41,085 nucleotides of DNA from positions 1 to 41,085 of the forward strand of contig CAMHHL010000011.1 in the NCBI GenBank assembly GCA_946184925.1, read 5' to 3'. Of this stretch, positions 14,650 through 22,947 are shown one piece after another (the stretch's first letter is position 1; every line of letters starts with the position of its first letter). Position numbers and translations under genes: made by a program. The notes under the pieces are model-generated. The model searched no databases. It saw nothing but the letters and a program-made list of their open reading frames with translations, and was not told the DNA's origin. The stretch is from an uncultured Clostridia bacterium (GTDB lineage Bacteria > Bacillota > Clostridia > Oscillospirales > Acutalibacteraceae).

Positions 14650-14678
14650 TTGCATTTTGTCCGCAGCGGTGCTATAAT
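14650..14678 (+). promoter_or_regulatory. 5S rRNA promoter
   Basis: TTGCAT (14650-14655), 17 nt, perfect TATAAT (14673-14678), about 23 nt upstream of the 5S sequence. This separate promoter shows the 5S gene is its own transcription unit. Confidence 0.75.
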
Positions 14679-14701
14679 ATCAAAGCTGTCGAAAACAGCA
14701 A

Positions 14702-14818
14702 GTTGGTGTTGATGACGCAGGGGGTCCACCCGTTCCCATACCGAACACGGAAGTTAAGCCCTGTAGTGCCGAAGATAGTTGCCTGGTGACGGGCTGTGAA
14801 AATAGGAAGATGCCAACA
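14702..14818 (+). rRNA. rrf: 5S ribosomal RNA
   Basis: About 117 nt matching bacterial 5S: the loop region CCCGTTCCCATACCGAACAC, then GGAAGTTAAGCC and GTGCCGAAGATAGTTGCCTGG are conserved landmarks. Helix I is formed by GTTGGT at the 5' end and GCCAAC at the 3' end. It is not linked to 16S or 23S genes; a protein operon lies upstream and an FkbM gene downstream. Ends are placed from helix I and may be off by one or two bases. Confidence 0.95.
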
Positions 14819-14829
14819 TATAAAAGTGT

Positions 14830-14857
14830 CCACCCAATAGGGTGGGCGTTTTTCTTT
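14830..14857 (+). terminator. 5S rRNA terminator
   Basis: CCACCC-AATA-GGGTGG hairpin (14830-14845) followed by GCGTTTTTCTTT, 12 nt after the 5S 3' end. Confidence 0.8.
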
Positions 14858-14922
14858 ATCGAAAAGCCGAGGCTCACAGCCCGATTATCCAAATTATTTA
14901 TCTTTTTTGAAAGGAGCCGCCT

Positions 14923-15975
14923 ATGAATTTCATCGAAGGTCTCAGCTCGGTCTGGGACGTGCTGAAAAAAACCGACAAGCCGATAATCCTATATGGTATG
15001 GGCGACGGAGCGGATAAGGTGCTCAGGGAGTTCGACAAGCTCGGCATTGAGCCCTTCGGCGTAATGGCAAGCGACGATTTCGTGCGCGGTCAAAGCTTTC
15101 ACGGCTTTACCGTTCAGAAGCTTTCGGACTTTGAGACGGAGCTCGGCGAATTCATCATAGCATTGTGCTTTGCGAGCCAGCTCCCGGACGTTACGGCTCA
15201 CATTAAATCTGTTGCATTAAGGCACAAAATGCTCGTGCCGTCTGTTCCGGTGTTTGGAGAGAACATTTTCAACGACGCTTTTTACCGGGAAAACCGGGAG
15301 AGCTTTAGCCGGGCTTTTGATTTGCTCGCGGACGAAAAAAGCCGCGGGGTATTCCGCGACATCATTCGCTTTCAGTACAGCGGCGAGCTGAATCACCTCG
15401 AACGCTGTACCACTGACAAACAGGAAGCCTTCGAGAGCATTTTGAGACTTGAACCCGGCGAGAGTTATCTCGACCTCGGAGCGTACAACGGCGACACAAT
15501 CGACGAGTTTCTCTCATTTTGTCCCGATTACAAGAGTATTACCGCGTTTGAGCCGAGTCCCAAGTCGTTCAAGAAGCTTCAGGAGCACTGCGCCGCTATG
15601 CATGACGTGAATCTCTGGCAAACCGCGTCATACAACAGGAACACCGTCCTCACCTTCAACACAAAGTCGAGCAGAAACTGCGCTATGGCGGACGAGGGAA
15701 CGCCTGTACAGGGAGCGAGGGTTGACACAATCCTCTGCGGACAGAAAATCACCTACGCAAAGCTTGACGTCGAGGGAGCGGAGAAGGAAACCTTTGAGGG
15801 TATGGAGAACACAATAAGGCTGTTCAAGCCAAAGCTGAACGTCGCGGCGTATCATCGGAGCGAGGATTTGTTCGCGCTGATTTTGCAGCTTCACGGGCTC
15901 AACCCGGATTACAAATTCTTCCTCAGGCATCACCCGTACATTCCCCACTGGGACACTAATTTATACTGCATATAA
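14923..15975 (+). CDS. FkbM-family SAM-dependent methyltransferase with N-terminal Rossmann-like domain
   Basis: This 350-residue protein has two parts. Residues 1-110 begin with IILYGMGDGADKVLREF (21-37), a nucleotide-binding-like GxGxxA loop common to FkbM proteins of clostridia. Residues 145-350 are the methyltransferase: motif I LDLGAYNGDT (183-192), FEPSP (209-213) and LDVEGAE (281-287), closing with the family's PKLNVAAYH and HHPYIPHWDTNLYCI. FkbM enzymes O-methylate sugars or other small molecules; the substrate cannot be told here since no glycan operon is adjacent. ATG 14923 has AAAGGAG upstream. It appears monocistronic. Confidence 0.85.
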   Translation: MNFIEGLSSVWDVLKKTDKPIILYGMGDGADKVLREFDKLGIEPFGVMASDDFVRGQSFHGFTVQKLSDFETELGEFIIALCFASQLPDVTAHIKSVALRHKMLVPSVPVFGENIFNDAFYRENRESFSRAFDLLADEKSRGVFRDIIRFQYSGELNHLERCTTDKQEAFESILRLEPGESYLDLGAYNGDTIDEFLSFCPDYKSITAFEPSPKSFKKLQEHCAAMHDVNLWQTASYNRNTVLTFNTKSSRNCAMADEGTPVQGARVDTILCGQKITYAKLDVEGAEKETFEGMENTIRLFKPKLNVAAYHRSEDLFALILQLHGLNPDYKFFLRHHPYIPHWDTNLYCI

Positions 15976-15991
15976 TGTGTACTGAATAAAC

Positions 15992-16021
15992 AAAAAACCG
16001 GCTCTTTCGAACCGGTTTTTT
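15992..16021. terminator. Bidirectional terminator between the FkbM gene and the tRNA operon
   Basis: AAAACCGG (15994-16001) and CCGGTTTT (16012-16019) form a stem with A and T runs on both sides, so it can end the plus-strand FkbM transcript and the minus-strand tRNA transcript. Confidence 0.85.
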
Positions 16022-16022
16022 C

Positions 16023-16097
16023 TGGAGGCGTCGACCAGATTTGAACTGGTGAATCAGGGTTTTGCAGACCCGTGCCTTACCACTTGGCTACGACGCC
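16023..16097 (-). tRNA. tRNA-Cys (GCA)
   Basis: Full cloverleaf on the minus strand: acceptor GGCGTCG with CGACGCC, D-arm AGCCAAGTGGTAAGGC, anticodon loop CTGCAAA (GCA), T-arm with GTTCAAATC, discriminator U, CCA encoded. It is the last gene of the four-tRNA operon. Confidence 0.97.
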
Positions 16098-16149
16098 GTA
16101 TTAAATTATATGAAACAGAGCGGAGAAAAATCACTCTGAATTCAGCAAT

Positions 16150-16225
16150 TGGAGCGGATGACGAGGCTCGAACTCGCTACCTCCACCTTGGCAAGGTGGC
16201 GCTCTACCAGATGAGCTACATCCGC
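16150..16225 (-). tRNA. tRNA-Gly (GCC)
   Basis: Acceptor GCGGATG pairs with CATCCGC; anticodon stem CCACC/GGTGG encloses TTGCCAA (GCC); T-arm contains GTTCGAGCC; discriminator U and encoded CCA. It lies 52 nt from tRNA-Cys. Confidence 0.97.
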
Positions 16226-16229
16226 ATAT

Positions 16230-16306
16230 TGGTGCCTCCGGACGGAATCGAACCATCGACACGGGGATTTTCAGTCCCCTGCTCTACCGACTGAGCTACA
16301 GAGGCA
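16230..16306 (-). tRNA. tRNA-Phe (GAA)
   Basis: Acceptor TGCCTCT with GGAGGCA; anticodon stem GGGGA/TCCCC encloses CTGAAAA (GAA); T-arm contains GTTCGATTC; discriminator A and CCA encoded. Only 4 nt separate it from tRNA-Gly and 4 nt from tRNA-Asp. Confidence 0.97.
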
Positions 16307-16310
16307 AATA

Positions 16311-16387
16311 TGGCGACCCGGAACGGGCTCGAACCGTCGACCTCTAGCGTGACAGGCTAGCGTTCTAACCAACTGAACTACCGGGCC
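16311..16387 (-). tRNA. tRNA-Asp (GTC)
   Basis: First gene of the operon. Acceptor GGCCCGG with CCGGGTC; anticodon stem CTAGC/GCTAG encloses CTGTCAC (GTC); T-arm contains GTTCGAGCC; discriminator G and CCA encoded. Confidence 0.97.
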
Positions 16388-16420
16388 ATAAACAATGTGC
16401 GTTGAATTTCAACGTTCTTT

Positions 16421-16449
16421 ATTTTACACTATAGCCGTAGAAATGTCAA
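16421..16449 (-). promoter_or_regulatory. Promoter of the tRNA-Asp-Phe-Gly-Cys operon
   Basis: On the minus strand perfect TTGACA (16449-16444), 17 nt, TAAAAT (16426-16421). A small palindrome (CGTTGAAATTCAACG) lies between it and tRNA-Asp, in the part of the transcript that is trimmed off. Confidence 0.85.
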
Positions 16450-16504
16450 GAAAAAGTTTTCAATCCGCGCCGCAGAACTAAAATCCGCGGCGCGGCGGTG
16501 CATT

Positions 16505-18037
16505 TTAGACTACTTTATACTTGAAAATAATGTATGAACGTCCGTACAGACTGATTTTCTTTGTAAAGGTTCCACGCTTTCTGACGGTGAGAACGCCGGT
16601 GACGGTGTCCTTGACCTTCTTGCCGGCAGCGTTCTTGAAGGTAACGTTAACGGGTACTGAGTACTTGTTCTTCTTCACCGACTTTAGCGCGATGGTGTGG
16701 TGCTTTTTGGCGACTGTCGCTGTAACAAACTTTTTAAGCCCGGACTTGACGGTAATCTTCACGTTCTTCGCGGCTGTTTTGCCCTTGAAGAGAATGTAGT
16801 TGTTCGCGGAGTCCTTAAAGCCCTTGTGTCCTGTGAGCGGAGTGAGCTTGACTGTGCATTTTCCGTCGGTATAGGTAATCTTCATTGCGGCTTCCTTGGC
16901 AAGGTCAGCGGAAAGAGCAACGTTCGCCTTATGCTTTTTCGGAATGTTAGTGGTGAAGGTGACGCCGGTGTTGAGATAGACCGCCTTGCCGTTTTTGAGG
17001 GCAGTTTTGCCGTTATTAACAACGAGATTTTCTGGCATATCGGAAGCTTTGTCAAAAGCTTTAGTAACAAATACGCCATGTCCCCTGTCGTCGATTGTCA
17101 TGATTTTGTTGTCATAGTCGGTGAGCACGACGCCTGTGTTGGTGTCGTCGGTATAAAGCAGATACTCAAGCTGAGAGCCGGAAGCAGTGCGCTCCTCAAA
17201 ATCAAAGCTCGTCAGCGGAAGGTCGGTTTTGAAGGTGACTTTGTAGACGGTAACGCCGCCGATTGTCTTTTTGCTGTCGGTCATGTCGGTGTATGACCAG
17301 CTGTCGATGCCAAGACCGGTTTTCTTTGTATCAAAGCCGAATCTGACCTTTTGACCTGACTTGAGGTTAGCCTTGGGGAGATAATAGAAGGTGTGGCTCC
17401 TGACTGTCGGAACGGGAACTGTAAACGGCTCTGTCTGAGGAACTGTTGTGGGCGGAACGGTGGTTACGGGCACCGTAGTAGCAGGAGCGGTTGTAACCGG
17501 CTCGGTGGTAACAGGTTCAGTTGTTGCGGGTTCAGTTGTAACAGGCTCGGTTGTAACAGGCTCGGTTGTTGTAGGCTCAGTGGCAAGCTGCTCGACGTAT
17601 TCCGCGCCGGTTGCGCCGTCGATTACCTTGTTAGCCAAATCCGCAAAGGTGAGGTTCGGGATTGAAACATCATCGAACTCGGTCTGCCCCTTCCATGTCT
17701 TGCCGTTCGAGGCAAAAACCTGATACTGGAGCTTGTGCAATGCTTGAGCATTCTCGGGAACCTCTACAGTAGCGCTGAAGAGCGGTCTTGAGTCGATTAC
17801 ACGGAAGGTCTTTGTCATCTCGACCTCTGTCCATGTGTCGCTCATGTCTTTATAGTGAAGCTTGACGATGTCCTCAGCGTCAGCGCTCTCCTTGGTGGGG
17901 AGAAAATAGAAAGCATAGGAGACCTTTGAGGGCTGCTGTGCCGGCTCGGAGTCGGCAGCAAAGGCAACTGCTGAAGACGAAATCAGCATCAGTGCCGCGA
18001 GGATGATGGCTGTAATTGTCCTGATTTTTCTTATCAT
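16505..18037 (-). CDS. Secreted protein with two similar N-terminal modules, Thr/Pro-rich linker and Lys-rich C-terminus
   Basis: The 510-residue product starts with a Sec signal (residues 1-28, ending AVAFAA). Two related beta-rich modules follow: one opening YAFYFLPTKE (about 40-150) and one opening HTFYYLPKAN (about 215-325). Between them lies a TTEPVTTEP-type linker of about 50 residues. The remaining 170 residues are rich in Lys, Thr and Val and look like immunoglobulin-like beta repeats. No catalytic motif or LPxTG sorting signal is seen. The module resembles carbohydrate-binding or cell-surface domains in general, and the neighbouring maltodextrin locus hints at glycan binding, but that is inference. 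ATG 18037 has AAGGAGGAAC. It is monocistronic behind a near-perfect promoter. Confidence 0.8.
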   Translation of the reverse strand: MIRKIRTITAIILAALMLISSSAVAFAADSEPAQQPSKVSYAFYFLPTKESADAEDIVKLHYKDMSDTWTEVEMTKTFRVIDSRPLFSATVEVPENAQALHKLQYQVFASNGKTWKGQTEFDDVSIPNLTFADLANKVIDGATGAEYVEQLATEPTTTEPVTTEPVTTEPATTEPVTTEPVTTAPATTVPVTTVPPTTVPQTEPFTVPVPTVRSHTFYYLPKANLKSGQKVRFGFDTKKTGLGIDSWSYTDMTDSKKTIGGVTVYKVTFKTDLPLTSFDFEERTASGSQLEYLLYTDDTNTGVVLTDYDNKIMTIDDRGHGVFVTKAFDKASDMPENLVVNNGKTALKNGKAVYLNTGVTFTTNIPKKHKANVALSADLAKEAAMKITYTDGKCTVKLTPLTGHKGFKDSANNYILFKGKTAAKNVKITVKSGLKKFVTATVAKKHHTIALKSVKKNKYSVPVNVTFKNAAGKKVKDTVTGVLTVRKRGTFTKKISLYGRSYIIFKYKVV

Positions 18038-18093
18038 TTCTGGTTCCTCCTTGGTGATTATTCATTGTTTCAGAGATTTTTCTAACTCTTTTC

Positions 18094-18122
18094 ATTATAC
18101 TTTAAATTCGGCACAGTGTCAA
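18094..18122 (-). promoter_or_regulatory. Consensus sigma-A promoter of the secreted Thr/Pro-rich protein gene
   Basis: On the minus strand TTGACA (18122-18117), 17 nt, TATAAT (18099-18094): both hexamers match consensus exactly. High expression is expected. The leader is about 50 nt. Confidence 0.9.
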
Positions 18123-18197
18123 TGATTATATGTGTATTTTATCTAAAAATGATGAATGAAGTTCACAAATTGTAAACAATTCACACTGAACCGCAAG

Positions 18198-18224
18198 GAA
18201 AAGGAGCCGACTGTTGCCGGCTCC
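18198..18224 (-). terminator. Terminator after the MGMT-like gene
   Basis: On the minus strand GGAGCCGG and CCGACTCC-like arms (GGAGCCG/CGGCTCC, 18224-18203) are followed by TTTTCCTT. It closes the maltodextrin locus. Confidence 0.75.
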
Positions 18225-18236
18225 GATAATCAAAAA

Positions 18237-18533
18237 CTATCTGAAAATTTCTAAATCCACTTTGTAATTAATCACCTCAACGCCCTCAGCTTCGAGGAGT
18301 TCCTTCTGTCGGTCGAGCCCGCCGAAAACAAAGAGCGGAGCAAGCCTGCCCTCGGAATTCACGACACGGTGACACGGTACTATCCCCTCATACGGGTTCT
18401 TATGCAGCGCGTTGCCGACAGCACGGCTGAGACCGCGGTTTCCGAGGCGGCGCGCGATATCTCCATAGGTAGCAACGTAACCCTCCGGGATTTCGCGGAC
18501 TGCATTGTACACGCTGAGCTCAAAATCCGTCAT
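18237..18533 (-). CDS. MGMT-family protein: O6-alkylguanine transferase DNA-binding domain only
   Basis: The 98-residue protein is the C-terminal, DNA-binding and active-site half of O6-methylguanine-DNA methyltransferase. The helix-turn-helix region reads YGDIARRLGNRGLSRAVGNALHKNP, and the PCHRVV active site keeps the alkyl-acceptor Cys, unlike Atl1-type proteins where it is Trp. The N-terminal domain of Ada/Ogt is missing, as in the short clostridial and YbaZ-like forms. It would read or repair alkylated guanine in DNA. The ATG overlaps the stop of the upstream GH13 gene (ATGA), so translation is probably coupled; the pairing of a DNA repair gene with a sugar hydrolase has no obvious logic. 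Confidence 0.88.
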   Translation of the reverse strand: MTDFELSVYNAVREIPEGYVATYGDIARRLGNRGLSRAVGNALHKNPYEGIVPCHRVVNSEGRLAPLFVFGGLDRQKELLEAEGVEVINYKVDLEIFR

Positions 18534-20167
18534 TGCGCTTTGAGCACTACCGCAGAATTCGGGAGCAGCGTGAGCTTGCCGGAATCGAGGTTTATGTGAG
18601 TCTCGTTGCCGTCCTTGTCCTTGTTGCCCTCAGATGCGACAAGATCTGCGCGGATTACGGGGTTTGTAATCTGACTTTCGGTGAGTTCAAGCTCTTTGCT
18701 CTCCGACGCGAGATTGTGGATTATGAGCAGCTTGCTGCCGTCGTGCTCGATGGTATATGCGACTAGGTTCGGGTCGTCGAAGCCCTCGGCTGCCGAGATT
18801 TTACCGCGTGCGATTTCGGGATTCTGGTACTTTATTTTCAGAATTCTCTTATAAAAACTGAGCAGGGAGTTCTCGTCCTTTTCCTGCTGCTTTACGCCGC
18901 CAAACTCAGCATGGTCGGCATCCGCCGCACCCATGCCGCCGGTGACAATTCCGGGCAGATTCTTCACGTCCCAAATCATCGGCTCACGCTTGTATTCGTC
19001 GTGAGTGTCCTGGGCGTTTTGAGTGAGCCCGATTTCCTCGCCGTAATAAATGAATGGATTGCCGGGCAAAAGCAGATAGAGCGCTGCCGCCTGCTTTGCG
19101 CCGACGAGCTCCTTTCCGCTGATATAGTTCCTGCTGCGGACTTGATCGTGGTTCGAGAGGAAGTATGCGCTGATTCCGGACGCATTGCTCTCACGGATTC
19201 CGTCCTCAAATTTTACGAGCTTGCTGACAAGACCGTTCTCAAGCTGAGTACGGACTGCGTTGACGAAATTGCCCTCTGAGCCTGCGAAACCGAACGCGAA
19301 GAAGCTGTCGGCGCCGGACTTGTACATATCAATAATCTCGGCGTTGCCCGTCCAGTTCTCTCCGACCATATATACATCGGGCTTGATTTTTTGCGCCTCG
19401 GAGTAGTACCAGCTGAGAAAATCCTTGGCGTTGGTTTCGTCGTCGTTGTAATAGAGCGTCGCGTCAAGGCGGAAACCGTCAACATCATGTTTTTTGAGCC
19501 AGAACTCGGCAACATCCTTGAAATATTCGCGAGTACAGTCGGCGTTAAGATTCCATTCGGGCATGTGCGGCGAGAAGTTGGATTCATAGTAGTAGCCCTT
19601 ACCGATACCGGTGTAGTTGTCGCCGGGATTTTCGTCATAGTGTGCGATTTCAAAATAAGCGGCGTCGTCCTTGAGATTCCCCTTTAGTGCCTGCTCGCAA
19701 GCGCTCTTGAAGAGCGGATTGACGTTGGAGCAGTGGTTGAGCACCATGTCGATTATCAGGTTGATACCGCGTTTGTGGCATTCGGTAACGAGCTCGTCAA
19801 AGTCGTCGAGCGTACCGAAATTTTCGTCGATTCCGTAGTAGTCGGAGACGTCATACTTGTGGTATGACTGGGACGGCATTATGGGAGTGAGCCAGATTCC
19901 GTCAATTCCGAGGTCGGAGTCGGTCTTGGGATTGCCGTCGTTGAGGTAGTCGAGCTTGTCGATGATACCACGAAGGTCACCAACGCCGTCACCGTCGCTG
20001 TCGTTGAATGCACCGACAAAAATCTCGTAGTAGTTGCGGTACTTATCGGTTGAGGGCTTGACCTCAATCTCGGCGGTGGGATCCTTGTACTCCTGCTTGC
20101 AGGATGAAAGGGAGAACGCCGAGGCTAAAACCGCCGCCGCCAGGAATAATGCGAGTATTTTTTTCAT
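18530..20167 (-). CDS. Surface lipoprotein alpha-glucanase of family GH13 (alpha-amylase type)
   Basis: This 545-residue protein has a lipoprotein signal with lipobox LSSC (Cys23) and a GH13 barrel. Catalytic residues are the nucleophile Asp235 (GFRLDA), acid Glu270 (MVGENW) and Asp341 (LSNHDQ); the conserved DMVLNHCS region is at 140-147. GH13 enzymes cut alpha-1,4 or alpha-1,6 glucan links; exact specificity is open (amylase, oligo-1,6-glucosidase or neopullulanase). The lipid anchor puts it outside the membrane next to the maltodextrin importer. ATG 20167 with AAAAGGAGA was preferred over an upstream start because it opens a perfect signal peptide. The space to malG holds a terminator and repeat copy D. 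Confidence 0.93.
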   Translation of the reverse strand: MKKILALFLAAAVLASAFSLSSCKQEYKDPTAEIEVKPSTDKYRNYYEIFVGAFNDSDGDGVGDLRGIIDKLDYLNDGNPKTDSDLGIDGIWLTPIMPSQSYHKYDVSDYYGIDENFGTLDDFDELVTECHKRGINLIIDMVLNHCSNVNPLFKSACEQALKGNLKDDAAYFEIAHYDENPGDNYTGIGKGYYYESNFSPHMPEWNLNADCTREYFKDVAEFWLKKHDVDGFRLDATLYYNDDETNAKDFLSWYYSEAQKIKPDVYMVGENWTGNAEIIDMYKSGADSFFAFGFAGSEGNFVNAVRTQLENGLVSKLVKFEDGIRESNASGISAYFLSNHDQVRSRNYISGKELVGAKQAAALYLLLPGNPFIYYGEEIGLTQNAQDTHDEYKREPMIWDVKNLPGIVTGGMGAADADHAEFGGVKQQEKDENSLLSFYKRILKIKYQNPEIARGKISAAEGFDDPNLVAYTIEHDGSKLLIIHNLASESKELELTESQITNPVIRADLVASEGNKDKDGNETHINLDSGKLTLLPNSAVVLKAQ

Positions 20168-20191
20168 ATTAGTCTCCTTTTTTAAGGTGAA

Positions 20192-20419
20192 CAAGAAAGG
20201 CGCGCTTTGCGCGCATTTCGCTACTCATATCCGTTGTATGGGTATTGTTACCCAAAACAAGTTTTGGACAACACCTCAGCTCGTTGCTGCGCAGCAGCAA
20301 ACTGAGCTGAGAATAAAAATTGTTTTTTTGCTTTATAGGAGCTTATGTTATTGCTATTTTCAGTTATCCTGCGAAACTATTTATCATTTTGCAGCGTTAC
20401 ATAGCAGTTTCCTATAAAG
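20192..20419 (-). repeat. Family-1 dispersed hairpin element, copy D (long class)
   Basis: This 228 bp copy carries the optional hairpin module. It begins after the malG terminator (CTTTATAGGAAAC on the minus strand) and ends CTTTCTTG only about 25 nt before the GH13 start codon, just upstream of its ribosome binding site. It therefore fills nearly the whole malG-GH13 gap (20168-20469). Relative to B and C its inner CTGCAAAAA hairpin is disturbed, while the outer inverted repeat and the GCGCGC hairpin are intact. Confidence 0.9.
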
Positions 20420-20420
20420 T

Positions 20421-20451
20421 AAACAAACGGGGCTGCCGAGTGACAGCCCCG
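20421..20451 (-). terminator. Terminator after malG
   Basis: On the minus strand CGGGGCTG (20451-20444) pairs with CAGCCCCG (20435-20428), then TTTGTTTAC. The T-run is interrupted, so some read-through into the GH13 gene is possible. Confidence 0.75.
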
Positions 20452-20469
20452 AATTTATTAAGATGTGAA

Positions 20470-21360
20470 TTAGCCCTTTACGCCGCCGGCGGTTACGCCT
20501 TCTACGTAGTAGTTCTGCATCTTGAGGAACAGGATTGTTACGGGAACCGCAACAAGTACCGAACCGGCAAGGAAGCGCTTGAACCAAGCGTTCTTATGGT
20601 CGTTGTCGATCATCTTCTGGAGACCGATTGCAACGGTGTAGTTGTCAATCTTATCACCGGCGATAATCTTAGCGAGAATAAAGTCTGTCCACGGTCCGAT
20701 AAAGGATGTAAGAACGGTGTATACAACGATTGGCTTGGACATCGGGAGAATAATCTTCCAGAAAATCTGGTTGCGTGTTGCGCCGTCGATTGTCGCAGCT
20801 TCGTCGAGCGCTCTCGGAATTGTATCAAAGAAGCCCTTTGAAATCTGGAATCCGAGACCCGCGCCGGAGCTGTAGCAGATAATCAACGCCAGAATCGTAC
20901 CGTCAAAGCCGGGAATACCGAAGATGCTCTTGAGGTCAAGAATCTGCATAGCCTTGAGCAGGTAGTAGATAGCAATCATTGTCATGAAGCCCGGGAACAT
21001 GCCGAGGATCATACCGATGTTGATGAACTTCTTACGTGATTTGAAACGGAGACGGCTGAACGCATATGCTACCATCAGTACACTGATTGTGGAAATAACG
21101 CAGCTGAAGCAAGCGATAACGAATGTGTTGAGGTACCATCTCGGGAAGTTCAAAGAATCTGTCTCTTGGAAGAGCTTGATGTAGTTATCAAAGCCAAAGG
21201 ATGCGGGGAGCAGTGTCTGAGGAATAGCCTCAGGGTCTGCGGAGAATGACTGGATGATGAGATAAACAAGGGGAGAAATCCAGATAAGTCCCAAAACCGC
21301 AAGAATGATATAGATGAAGGTATTTGCGAGGCCGCGTCTGAGTTTATAACTTTTAATCAT
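20470..21360 (-). CDS. malG: Maltodextrin ABC transporter permease, MalG type
   Basis: This 296-residue inner membrane subunit has six predicted membrane helices and the permease EAA loop (EAATIDGATRNQIFWKIILP, then MSKP) that docks the ATPase. The N-terminal SPLVYLIIQSFSADPEAIPQTL, the DNYIKLF stretch and the C-terminal YYVEGVTAGGVKG ending are characteristic of MalG. It works with MalF and MalE to import maltose and maltodextrins. Its ATG overlaps the malF stop by 4 nt (ATGA). No malK-type ATPase is encoded nearby; Gram-positive importers of this group usually share an MsmX-like ATPase encoded elsewhere. Confidence 0.92.
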   Translation of the reverse strand: MIKSYKLRRGLANTFIYIILAVLGLIWISPLVYLIIQSFSADPEAIPQTLLPASFGFDNYIKLFQETDSLNFPRWYLNTFVIACFSCVISTISVLMVAYAFSRLRFKSRKKFINIGMILGMFPGFMTMIAIYYLLKAMQILDLKSIFGIPGFDGTILALIICYSSGAGLGFQISKGFFDTIPRALDEAATIDGATRNQIFWKIILPMSKPIVVYTVLTSFIGPWTDFILAKIIAGDKIDNYTVAIGLQKMIDNDHKNAWFKRFLAGSVLVAVPVTILFLKMQNYYVEGVTAGGVKG

Positions 21361-22916
21361 GAGAACGCCTCCTCATCCTTCGCGGACTTCGTCATGTTGA
21401 ACGTAATGAGTGACAAGGTCGCGCAAACTATAAATACAAGGATACCTATCGCGGCAGCGAGCTTGTAGTCCTGCTTCTCACCCATGGTGAGGTTGAACAG
21501 CCAGGTAACAAGGATATCGGTGTAACCCGCGTTGTAGTAGTCGGGGTTCGTGAATGGTCCGCCGCCTGTAAGGAGATAGATAACATTGAAGTTGTTGATG
21601 TTGCCGATGAAGGTTGTGATGAGGTAAGGTGTTGTAACGAAGAGCATGTACGGAAGAGTAATCTTCGTGAAGCTCTTGACAGGACCCGCGCCGTCGATTG
21701 TGGCGGATTCGTAGAGGTCTGCCGGGATATTCATGAGAATACCGGATGTAATGAGGATTGTGTACGGAATACCAACCCAGATGTTGACAATTACAACAAC
21801 TACCCTCGCTGTGAACCAGTTTCCGCCGAGGAAGTTAATCGGCTCCTTGTTGCCCGTGATAAGCTCGATGAGCTGGTTGAGAGCACCGCCGTTCTCAGCA
21901 AGAATCTGAGCCATGAGAAGAAGGGATACGAACTGCGGAACAGCTACAACTACAACGAAGAGTGTTCTCCAAAGAGCCTTGAGCTTGATGCCCTTCTTGT
22001 TAATCATAAGGGCTACGATCATACCGCAGATGTAGTTAGAGAATGTGGCGAGAATCGCCCAAACTACGGTCCACTCGGCAAGTTCGAGGAAGGTGTGGGC
22101 TTTTGCCTCACCGCCTGCAAAGTTAACGAGTTCGCCGAAGTTGCTCAGTCCCGCCCACTGGAACAGGTTACCGGGCGGAAGGTGACTCTTATCATATGTT
22201 GTGAACGCGATAAGAATCATGAAGATAAGAGGAAGGACTGTGAAGCAGCCGATGAGCAGGCAGGGGATGGACATAAGGGTGATGTGGAATTTCTCGTCCA
22301 GGAAGGACTTGATTTCCGCCTTGAATCCGGGGATAGCCTCGCCGTTTTTCTTTGCTTCATAAACCTTGTAAGCGCTCTTTGTGTTTGCGATATAAATCGC
22401 AAAAACGATAACCGTGATAACGATTGTAAGAACGCTGTAGAGAAGAATCAGCATCGAGTCGTCATGGAACTCGGGAACATATGAGAATCCGTCTGCCGAA
22501 AGTGTCTCTGTCTTTGCTACATAACCGAGAGAATTGGGAAGGTCAATCTGCTGACCGTTCTCAATCTTGTAGCCGGTAACGTTGATTTTGGAGATGTACT
22601 GCCATGCGAAGTTAATCATAAAGAGTATGTAACCTACTTCGACAAGAATGAACAGACATCCCTTGATAATCTGGCCTCTGACAATATTGCTGACGCCAAA
22701 TATAAGATAAGATAATTTTACGAAAATATCGCCTTTAACGAATCTTTTTCCGTATCCGGCAAATCCTTTGCCGATTGCCACGAAGAACCTTACGATTGCA
22801 CGGCCCAAAAACTTGAAGAACCGCGCAAGGTTACTCGGGAGTTTCTTAAAGAAATTGGCAAAATGATAACCGAACTTCTGGAAAGGATTTAGCTGCATAT
22901 AATCAATATATCTCAT
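21357..22916 (-). CDS. malF: Maltodextrin ABC transporter permease, MalF type, with extended N-terminus
   Basis: The 519-residue subunit carries the EAA-loop equivalent ESATIDGAGPVKSFTKITLP and the MalF ending with TYDK, IPYTILITSG and YLLTGGGPF motifs. Compared with simple six-helix sugar permeases it has about 200 extra N-terminal residues: an amphipathic, Phe- and Lys-rich stretch (1-60) and two added membrane segments flanking a periplasm-side loop. This fits the larger MalF group, though the poly-aromatic basic N-terminus is unusual. ATG 22916 follows GGGAGAGTG. Translationally coupled to malG. Three RNA hairpins separate it from malE. Confidence 0.92.
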   Translation of the reverse strand: MRYIDYMQLNPFQKFGYHFANFFKKLPSNLARFFKFLGRAIVRFFVAIGKGFAGYGKRFVKGDIFVKLSYLIFGVSNIVRGQIIKGCLFILVEVGYILFMINFAWQYISKINVTGYKIENGQQIDLPNSLGYVAKTETLSADGFSYVPEFHDDSMLILLYSVLTIVITVIVFAIYIANTKSAYKVYEAKKNGEAIPGFKAEIKSFLDEKFHITLMSIPCLLIGCFTVLPLIFMILIAFTTYDKSHLPPGNLFQWAGLSNFGELVNFAGGEAKAHTFLELAEWTVVWAILATFSNYICGMIVALMINKKGIKLKALWRTLFVVVVAVPQFVSLLLMAQILAENGGALNQLIELITGNKEPINFLGGNWFTARVVVVIVNIWVGIPYTILITSGILMNIPADLYESATIDGAGPVKSFTKITLPYMLFVTTPYLITTFIGNINNFNVIYLLTGGGPFTNPDYYNAGYTDILVTWLFNLTMGEKQDYKLAAAIGILVFIVCATLSLITFNMTKSAKDEEAFS

Positions 22917-22947
22917 CTAATCACTCTCCCTTTTTCATTTTAGTTAA

